Shown one piece after another: positions 10,248 through 15,859 of a stretch of 15,859 nucleotides of DNA. The translations under genes and the position numbers were made by a program. Numbering within the stretch: position 1 is the stretch's first letter; each line of letters opens with the position of its first letter. The stretch comes from Phoronis ovalis. Lineage: Eukaryota; Phoronida; Phoronidae. Where the stretch lies: contig JAOXYB010025902.1 in NCBI GenBank assembly GCA_028565635.1, positions 1 to 15,859 of the forward strand, read 5' to 3'. The notes under the pieces are model-generated. The model was given only the letters and a program-made list of their open reading frames with translations, was not told where the DNA came from and ran no database searches.

Positions 10248-11735
10248 TATCAAACAAACAGAAACTGTCAACTCTACAATAACTAACATTTTTATCTTTG
10301 AATTTTTCTATGATATATCACGACAGCAGTTATTTAGGCAAGTAGTGAAGGACAACTTGCAATCAAAGATCTACCGGGCCTACTTTTAAAGCGCGCAAAG
10401 TACCGTGGGAACTATCATAGTTCGAGTTATATAACAAAAATGAAAAGTCTAATTTCCATAGATATTTCACTTGTATACGTTTGCATACGTTTTTAGCAAT
10501 AACGAATATATTAATTATTAGGCTTAATGTCATTTTATACATTTTCCGACCAGTAGCAAATCAAGATATTTATGTCACTAGCAGTTCTGATGATTAAAGA
10601 CCACCTGGTGGACATTTTGGGAATTACAACCAGGAAAATTATATTTTTACCATTACCTACATAATATTCAATTTTCGATATGAAATAGCATTCATATAGT
10701 GTATCATTATGGGATAAATTGAGTCCTGTTTTTTTCTTCAAATAGGTGATTAGCATGGTAAACGGAAAGGAAAAACCAAAATGCGTATTTTGATAGTTTA
10801 ACAGCCGGTTGGTTTACCAAGATAAATACTGGAAAACTAGAATGATAAAAAATTCAAGTTCTTTAAAAGTTATTCTTTGTTATGACGCGATTATTTTGTA
10901 CTGTATTAGTATATAGATTGACATGCATACACGTACATACGCGTTTTTATAGACCGGGAGTATATAGGATTCGCAATTCTATTTCTTTTTAGTGCTTATA
11001 ATTAGAATCATTAAAATACGCACCTTTACATGGTATAGCGCAATAAATTTTTATGTTAAGTGATATACTAGGTGTATTAAGCTTTTAGAAAATATTTTTA
11101 GAGCCGACTAGTACTTTTTTAGTGACATTTTTTTCACCCTGTGTAATTCCATCTAAAACATTCATATATACATACACATAATTGCACGTGGGCATATCAA
11201 CATAATTGCCTTTGTGTACAATATTTACCCATGTTTGTTTAAAATAATAACAGTAAACAGTAATTTTGTTTAAAAAAAACAATTGAGCGTAACATACCAT
11301 ACCTATTATAGTATCGTTTTTATTGTATGGTGATATTTCCCACGCTTTATTGGCTTTCTTTTCGTTGAAATGTCACATATAATGTTTATAGACATTAAAA
11401 ATGGCCATTGAATAACTTTCTGCATCTATGCACTGTCAAAGCATTTTAGTAAGAAAGCAAGCATTCGTTCTTTAGATAGTCATTTTGTATCAGAATATTG
11501 TTATATGTTTTATGTTAAATAAAACGTTATTCAGAGTTGTGAGTAATACATTATTTAGATGTGTATGCAAGATGGATTAAGAAGTGTTATTAGCAAATGA
11601 TATATGGAATTCAAGCGAAATGTAAACAAAATTTGTTTCTATATTTAAAGGTGTAATTTAGATAGATGAGGACAAGTAGTATTTGACTTCTTGAGAACAT
11701 GGTGTCGCTTACTAGATGTGTTCATGTCGGGGCCT
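10248..11735. other. Non-coding AT-rich DNA, with one CTCF-like or E-box palindrome
   Basis: No gene is visible. At 10601-10611 the sequence CCACCTGGTGG is a near-palindrome whose reverse complement fits the CTCF core pattern CCASYAGRKGG. It also contains a CACCTG E-box. The rest is simple AT-rich intergenic or intronic DNA. Confidence 0.5.
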
Positions 11736-12240
11736 ATGTTTCAGGTAACACCTGTAAATTTTGACCTGTGTTTATTTTATGCTGGTTTAGTTAATTCTGG
11801 GACTAGGTTTCCATATATCTACGTTTAGTTTGGGGTTTCTGACAACTGAGCTACACCTTTTTATGTATTACATAATGAAAATTTATATATTTTTGCAAAG
11901 CATAGCATCAGCATGTGTCTTAAAAATACGTGATTAGTCATTTATGTTAGGCAAAGTTTGTAATTAACATCCTGGATGATATAGACTAGAGTTCGTGACT
12001 ATACAATATTTATATCGGTACGTGGTACAGATCATACAGAAAATGAGAATTTGCACATTCATTTTGCAAAAATCATAAATCTAAAAAGTATGTTTAATAT
12101 ATGTCAGGCACAGTTTGTAATTTAGGGTTCGAGACTAAAAGCTCTCTGTCCTCAGCAGAGATATCCGTATATATCATAAATCCCCGGCCTGATAGCTTGT
12201 AGCAAAAAAACGTTGCTTTTGTTGTTATGTCAGGTGTTTA
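11736..12240 (+). repeat. Decayed tandem repeat, two clear units of about 140-170 bp plus weaker edges
   Basis: Two copies line up in order. ATGAAAATTT (11875) matches ATGAGAATTT (12043); TTTTGCAAA (11891) recurs at 12062; GTTAGGCAAAGTTTGTAATT (11946-11965) matches GTCAGGCACAGTTTGTAATT (12103-12122) at 18 of 20; and GTTCGTGACTA (11991) matches GTTCGAGACTA (12127). Offsets of 168, 171, 157 and 136 show indels, so the duplication is old. Weaker echoes occur at about 11737 (TATGTTTCAGGTAACA) and 12226 (TATGTCAGGTG), suggesting more degenerate units on both sides. No coding content is seen. Confidence 0.55.
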
Positions 12241-12771
12241 ACTTTTATCACTATATAATTTTTAAATAGTTTAGGTACGACATGGGATGCGATACGCTAA
12301 TAATGAATTATAAACAACTTATGCAGTATCGCACAGTTCCACCTGCCATGTCTACCTGACATGTAAAAGAAACAGCCTGGGGAAACAGCAACGCGTGGTA
12401 TTATGATTATGTCCATTTGGCAAAGTTGTATCACTTGTAAACAGAGGGGCAGTGACTTTAGTTTAATAGTATGTACGTCGTTTGCAGTTTCTTTATATTT
12501 GTTTAATTTGTTGCCCCAATTTAATGTGGATGATTAACCGTTAAAACATTTATAGACAAGGTTTTCTTCTTCACAAAACATTTCAACGTGAATGGTAAAC
12601 ATGTTTTTATGTCTCAACAATACAATGATAAACAACGTATGATTTGTTAATGCATTATATTAATTTGAAAAATCTTCGTTCGTAAACTTTGCTTAATTTG
12701 ATAAAATAAAATTTATAAAAAGAAACAAAATGTATTACAGATTGCCATGGCTCCTGGTGGCTCGGTGAAAC
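12241..12771. other. Non-coding DNA, no gene seen
   Basis: No reading frame, RNA gene or repeat stands out. Small isolated segments such as CCTGGCTC-like GC patches near 12745-12765 have no clear partner. Confidence 0.55.
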
Positions 12772-13072
12772 AAGGATTAAATTAATATACATTATAAACC
12801 ATAATTCTATTGTCAAAAAAATGAGCTTAGGATTACATGGCATTGTTTATAATAAATTTAAAACTTAATAATTGAAAATTAAGCTTGACCTTCCTGCTGT
12901 TTTCACTTTGGCCTAACGAAAAATAGAATCCTCTTCTATTATATAAGATTTGTAGCTTAGAATAATGTGATACTAAGATTAAGTTAAGTAAATCACAAAC
13001 CGTACATTATTGTCAAAAATTTGAGCTTGTGATAAATAGGATTGTTTAAGACTAGTTAAGCGTTTGAAAATT
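12772..13072 (+). repeat. Diverged direct duplication, copies at 12772-12880 and 12974-13072
   Basis: The copies share, in order, a GGATTAA/AGATTAA start, AAACC, TATTGTCAAAAA, a TGAGCTT core, a GGCATTGTTTA/AGGATTGTTTA block and a TTGAAAATT end. I estimate roughly 70-75% identity by eye over the best 80 bases, with small gaps. The distance between copies is about 200 bp. A shorter echo, ATGAGCTTACTTAGGATTA, occurs at 13713-13731. This may be a local duplication or two remnants of one dispersed element. Confidence 0.5.
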
Positions 13073-13431
13073 TATGTGTTGCATCAACAGTGGTGTCAGT
13101 AATGACCGCTACATAAAAGAGCAATTATGTTGTAATTTAATGGAATTGATCAGACGATAAAACCATACCTGTACTGAGGAGACAGCTATTAGCTATGATC
13201 AACAACTTACTATCATTTTAACCAAAGATTACCGCGCTATATACATAATTTATTACGACAAGGATTGAGATTGATAACTTCTATGTATACGTTTATATAT
13301 TTTTACGAGTTTTAACTATAGTATATTTTAGATGAGATAGGAATTCGTTCATGGTGTACTTTTGTTCGTGTCAGCAATTGCGAAAGTTGAAAAATTAAAA
13401 TGATGTCACCTTGTGATGTGACAAAATTAAT
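13073..13431. other. Non-coding AT-rich DNA, no gene seen
   Basis: Nothing coding is visible. A short inverted pair, TGTCAC (13404-13409) and GTGACA (13418-13423), sits next to the CpG-denser block that follows, and TGATGT is directly repeated within it. Confidence 0.5.
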
Positions 13432-13700
13432 GTGAGAACGACCGGTATGCCGAGTATTTTGGATCAGGTTGCATATTGCCTCTCTGATCTGGAAATAAAT
13501 TCTTCAAAAATAAATTGGGTATATTATTATCTGATGCCATACGCGATCTTGTGGTCAGTGCATGGGGAAAGCTTTGGAAACGTCGAGGCATATAGAGATC
13601 GAAGTTCCGATCTTAAGTCTTTTTCTCTTACGATCTCTTACCGGGGAGTTGTATCACCTTAAATTGGGAGGCCTCGGGAGCCGTTTAACTAGACGTAAGC
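13432..13700. promoter_or_regulatory. CpG-denser block upstream of the coding exon, candidate proximal promoter or exon
   Basis: I count about 14 CpG dinucleotides in about 270 bases, well above the neighbouring DNA, with GC-rich ends (ACCGGTATGCCG and CCTCGGGAGCCG). The plus strand is open for 76 codons from 13432 but from a non-ATG codon, and the peptide resembles nothing I know. A donor-like AGAC|GTAAGC occurs at about 13694. It could be a proximal promoter or alternative 5' exon for the RASSF9/10 gene, a remnant of a mobile element, or a conserved regulatory element. Confidence 0.3.
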
Positions 13701-14103
13701 TATGAAGAAAATATGAGCTTACTTAGGATTAGAAAAGTACTTCATGATGGGAGAATGATAGCAGCTTCTTTGGAGCTTATGTAACAAAGTCAATTAAGGC
13801 GGGCAGAACCAAGCCTAATCATTTATGTAAATATTTGATTGTATTATGTTTATTGGAGGTTTTAGTACCGATCGATATGCAATCGCCCAGCTTCTAGCTA
13901 TTTCAAAAAAACTTGCACCAAGAGCTAATTTAGGAGAGATATTGAGTGACATTTGAATTACAATCAATTGTAACTTAAACGACACGAATTAGTTGTTGCT
14001 TTTTAAAGTATATGGATTTTATGACACTACCGGTCACGCCGGGTAACTCGTGTTGTTAGTGTTTAAAATGACATCCAAAATATTTCCCGAATCCGACAGA
14101 TTT
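13701..14103. other. Non-coding DNA directly upstream of the splice acceptor (intron 3' end)
   Basis: This stretch has stops in all frames and leads into the branch point and polypyrimidine tract at 14104-14133, so it is most simply the last part of the 5' intron. A short GC-richer patch lies at about 14028-14050. Confidence 0.6.
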
Positions 14104-14133
14104 TAACACTGTGCTTTGTTTTTTTTCTTACAG
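14104..14133 (+). other. 3' splice site (branch point, polypyrimidine tract, AG) before the RASSF9/10 exon
   Basis: A TTTTAAC branch-point-like heptamer (candidate branch A at 14106) is followed by a T-rich tract with a run of eight or more T and then CTTACAG ending at 14133. The A-to-AG distance is about 27 nt, which is normal. The exon would start at 14134 with 20 nt of 5' UTR before the ATG. This means the gene has at least one upstream exon, and some or all of the preceding DNA is intron. The matching donor is not proven. Confidence 0.8.
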
Positions 14134-14153
14134 AATACTCATTTTCTGGAACC
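14134..14153 (+). other. 5' UTR portion of the coding exon
   Basis: Twenty bases lie between the predicted acceptor and ATG 14154. They contain no stop in the ATG frame; the in-frame codons before the ATG read roughly YSFSGT. An upstream coding exon therefore cannot be excluded from the sequence alone. The context just before the ATG is AACC, with A at position -3, which is favourable for initiation. Confidence 0.6.
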
Positions 14154-15713
14154 ATGACTACTTTACCGGTTATGTTTGGTAGAGAAGAAATTTTGATGAC
14201 GGGCCTAACGTCACGAACGACAAGCGGTGACGTCATCTATGCCTTACTTGTAGTTGATGGCAAGATTAAATGCCATGATATGCATCGATGGGCCCTCTTT
14301 GAAAAATGGCGAGACGTAGAACGTCGCGTCCCAGATAGGACTAAAATATTAAAAATATGGAAATCTTGGAGATCGGAGCAGCAAAATGTAAAATTTGTTA
14401 TACAAAACCTGAACATGACCCCAGATTTTAAACCCCGCATCCATCGTTCTAAACGTTCCCACAGAAGCCACCATAAGAAATCAAATGACGAAGAAGAATT
14501 AAAAATATTAGTACACCAAGTAAGACAAAGAGAAAAAATCTTGGAACAACAAATACGACGAATGAGTGAATTAGACAAACAAATTGAGGAATACGAAACA
14601 AATTTACATTTGCAGAGAATGCATGTTGATGGAACTAATTATGTTCAAAAAGCATACGAAGTTGAGGCCAAGCAGCCAGACATAGCGGAATTACCCGAAC
14701 AGGAGCGGAAGCAATACATGGAATGGTGTGAAAAGATTTTAGAAGTTGGTGAGAAATTATTATTAGAAGAACAAAAAATTAGTAACTTGTCATTGGAGTT
14801 GTCTTCTCTTGATTCTGGTATAAGCGATCAAAGCTCTCCATCTTCTACAAGATCGTTGGTGACATCTGACGAAATGCCAGAAACTGACAATTTAAAGGAA
14901 AATTCTTCAGAAAATGTACCGGATAACATTGATCCTTGGGGTACATATGTAATTTTAGAAGAAGTCTCAAGCAGTACATTAGACACTAAAAACAAAAATT
15001 GTTACCATGGTAAACCATCTTCTTATCAAAATATTAGTTACCACAGTGATATTGCAACTGTACAACAAAAACGATTACCAACTTGTATTCAATACGAACG
15101 GTCAATGGGAACAGGCTTAAACGAAAATAATTTTCATGAAAATCCGAAAACTGTAAAATGTAACCAAAGCGATTATGTCTCAGATAAAAAACCACCCCTG
15201 CCCGTGAAGCCAAAATACTTATCACCTAAGTTGCCGGAAAAAGTGAAATTTGTTGTGCCTGAGCTACCAGAAAAGCCTGACCATTTAAGATCACATAAAC
15301 AAACGGAATCAGCAGAAAACGGAACTGATATGTTTAAATTTGCTAAGAATGCAAACAGGTATGAAGGACAACAAAATTGCATAAGAGATCAGAACAATTT
15401 ATTTTACAATCCAGATAATAGTTTAGAATACAAAATTAATAGCAACTGTCAGGATTCACAGGCGAGAAAATTAGAAAATACGCGGAAATTTGTATCCAAT
15501 TTACCCGATAAAAATCTAAATAGTTTAACATGTCAGAATTCGAACATGATGTTTGAAGGATTTCGTTTGGATCGCAGTGGGGATGCCATTAAGCATTCAT
15601 CATTTGACGATTTTTATCTCGAAGGTTCAAAGAAAATGAGTGATAATGATTCTGATACCGGACTTAGTTCTATGCATAGTAGCGACATGTCGACATTAGA
15701 GACTTTGGTTTAG
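14154..15713 (+). CDS. RASSF9/10: N-terminal Ras-association domain family protein, RASSF9/RASSF10 type (519 aa, complete)
   Basis: This frame encodes a probable adaptor or scaffold that binds a Ras-like GTPase or other partner through an N-terminal RA (ubiquitin-like) domain. Residues about 4-86 form that domain: REEILMTGLTSRTTSGDVI, then LFEKWRDVERRVP (49-60) and TKILKIWKSWRSEQQNVKFV (63-82), the order and wording typical of vertebrate RASSF9 and RASSF10. A basic linker (about 94-110) leads to a heptad-rich coiled coil (about 112-218) with the family block RMHVDGTNYVQKAYEVEA (155-172). The low-complexity tail holds DSGISDQSS (220-228), PPLPVKPK (347-354), two LPEK units (360-363, 371-374), the conserved-looking DSDTGLSSMHSSD (499-511) and a terminal ETLV. 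Length is close to human RASSF10 (about 500 aa), from memory. ATG 14154 has A at -3 and lies 20 nt after a splice acceptor. The frame stays open back to that acceptor, so a spliced N-terminal extension is possible, although the RA domain is nearly complete from here. RASSF9 versus RASSF10 cannot be settled; invertebrates may have one ancestral gene. In Drosophila the related Meru links planar and apical-basal polarity, so a polarity role is plausible by family only. Confidence 0.93.
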   Translation: MTTLPVMFGREEILMTGLTSRTTSGDVIYALLVVDGKIKCHDMHRWALFEKWRDVERRVPDRTKILKIWKSWRSEQQNVKFVIQNLNMTPDFKPRIHRSKRSHRSHHKKSNDEEELKILVHQVRQREKILEQQIRRMSELDKQIEEYETNLHLQRMHVDGTNYVQKAYEVEAKQPDIAELPEQERKQYMEWCEKILEVGEKLLLEEQKISNLSLELSSLDSGISDQSSPSSTRSLVTSDEMPETDNLKENSSENVPDNIDPWGTYVILEEVSSSTLDTKNKNCYHGKPSSYQNISYHSDIATVQQKRLPTCIQYERSMGTGLNENNFHENPKTVKCNQSDYVSDKKPPLPVKPKYLSPKLPEKVKFVVPELPEKPDHLRSHKQTESAENGTDMFKFAKNANRYEGQQNCIRDQNNLFYNPDNSLEYKINSNCQDSQARKLENTRKFVSNLPDKNLNSLTCQNSNMMFEGFRLDRSGDAIKHSSFDDFYLEGSKKMSDNDSDTGLSSMHSSDMSTLETLV

Positions 15714-15859
15714 ATGTAACTTTTAATTCATCCTAGAAGCTTTCATATATGACATGGGTAATTGGTAAGAGATTTGAAATGACTAACGTAAAAGCCGATG
15801 GGGAAAGTTATTAACCTGTCAAATTATGTATAGCACATATTTCTGTGCACAATGGCAAT
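15714..15859 (+). other. Start of the 3' UTR of the RASSF9/10 gene (runs off the window)
   Basis: The DNA after the TAG at 15711-15713 is non-coding. No AATAAA or ATTAAA poly(A) signal is visible before the edge, so the transcript end lies outside the window. The only structure seen is a weak 5-bp inverted pair, GCACA at 15833-15837 and TGTGC at 15844-15848. Confidence 0.7.

Noticed and set aside
12118-12140. A GGGTTCGAGACT sequence resembling a tRNA B box
   Set aside because: No A box or cloverleaf pairing is found at the right distance. The block also recurs in diverged form in the neighbouring repeat unit (GTTCGTGACTA at 11991), so it belongs to the repeat.
13432-13662. A 76-codon plus-strand frame in the CpG-denser block
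   Set aside because: It starts at a GTG-type codon, resembles no known protein, and ends in a stop without a donor; kept only as a compositional observation.
14228-14235. A perfect CRE palindrome, TGACGTCA, about 75 bases inside the coding region
   Set aside because: The bases are fully explained by conserved codons of the RA domain (SGDVI), so the match is most simply coincidental.
14237-14578. A 113-codon open frame on the minus strand inside the RASSF9/10 exon
   Set aside because: It is antisense to the well-supported RA and coiled-coil codons, and its peptide is rich in Ser, Phe, Cys and Arg as expected from a shadow of the real frame. The same applies to minus-strand frames at 15034-15382.
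1-15859. A CRISPR array, bacterial operon, phage or antiphage system
   Set aside because: There are no regularly spaced repeats, no dense coding and no bacterial-type signals; the window reads as animal nuclear DNA.

Overview
The window looks like nuclear DNA from an animal, most likely an invertebrate. It is strongly AT-rich, almost all of it is non-coding, it has intron-style splice signals, and it lacks the dense head-to-tail genes of a prokaryote. The one confident gene belongs to a metazoan-only family. Base composition and the gene's spacing would fit a mollusc or another lophotrochozoan, but that is an inference from general character, not from a species-specific marker.

Region by region: bases 1-14133 hold no protein-coding gene I can defend. 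They are best read as intron and/or 5' flank of the gene at the right end. Within them I see (i) a short CpG-bearing block at about 1490-1590 with a TATA-like box and a near-consensus 5' splice donor, a candidate distal non-coding first exon; (ii) an 18-bp hairpin flanked by 7-bp direct repeats at 4571-4651, which looks like a tiny mobile-element footprint; (iii) a CCAAT/TATA promoter-like cluster at 6129-6152, followed by a stretch open in one frame on each strand; (iv) an old, decayed tandem repeat at about 11.7-12.24 kb and a second diverged duplication at 12.77-13.07 kb; (v) a CpG-denser block at 13.43-13.70 kb; and several very small tandem repeats.

Bases 14104-14133 form a textbook branch point, polypyrimidine tract and AG acceptor. 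The exon that follows carries the whole 519-codon reading frame (14154-15713) of an N-terminal RASSF protein of the RASSF9/RASSF10 group. It has a Ras-association domain at its very N-terminus, then a coiled coil with the family block around NYVQKAYE, a long disordered tail with SH3-type proline motifs, and a C-terminal serine/acidic block ending in a class I PDZ ligand (ETLV). The 3' UTR runs off the right edge.

There is no operon or gene cluster to interpret. The likely biology of the window is one developmental or polarity-type scaffold gene plus its large 5' non-coding territory, in which any regulatory elements would lie.
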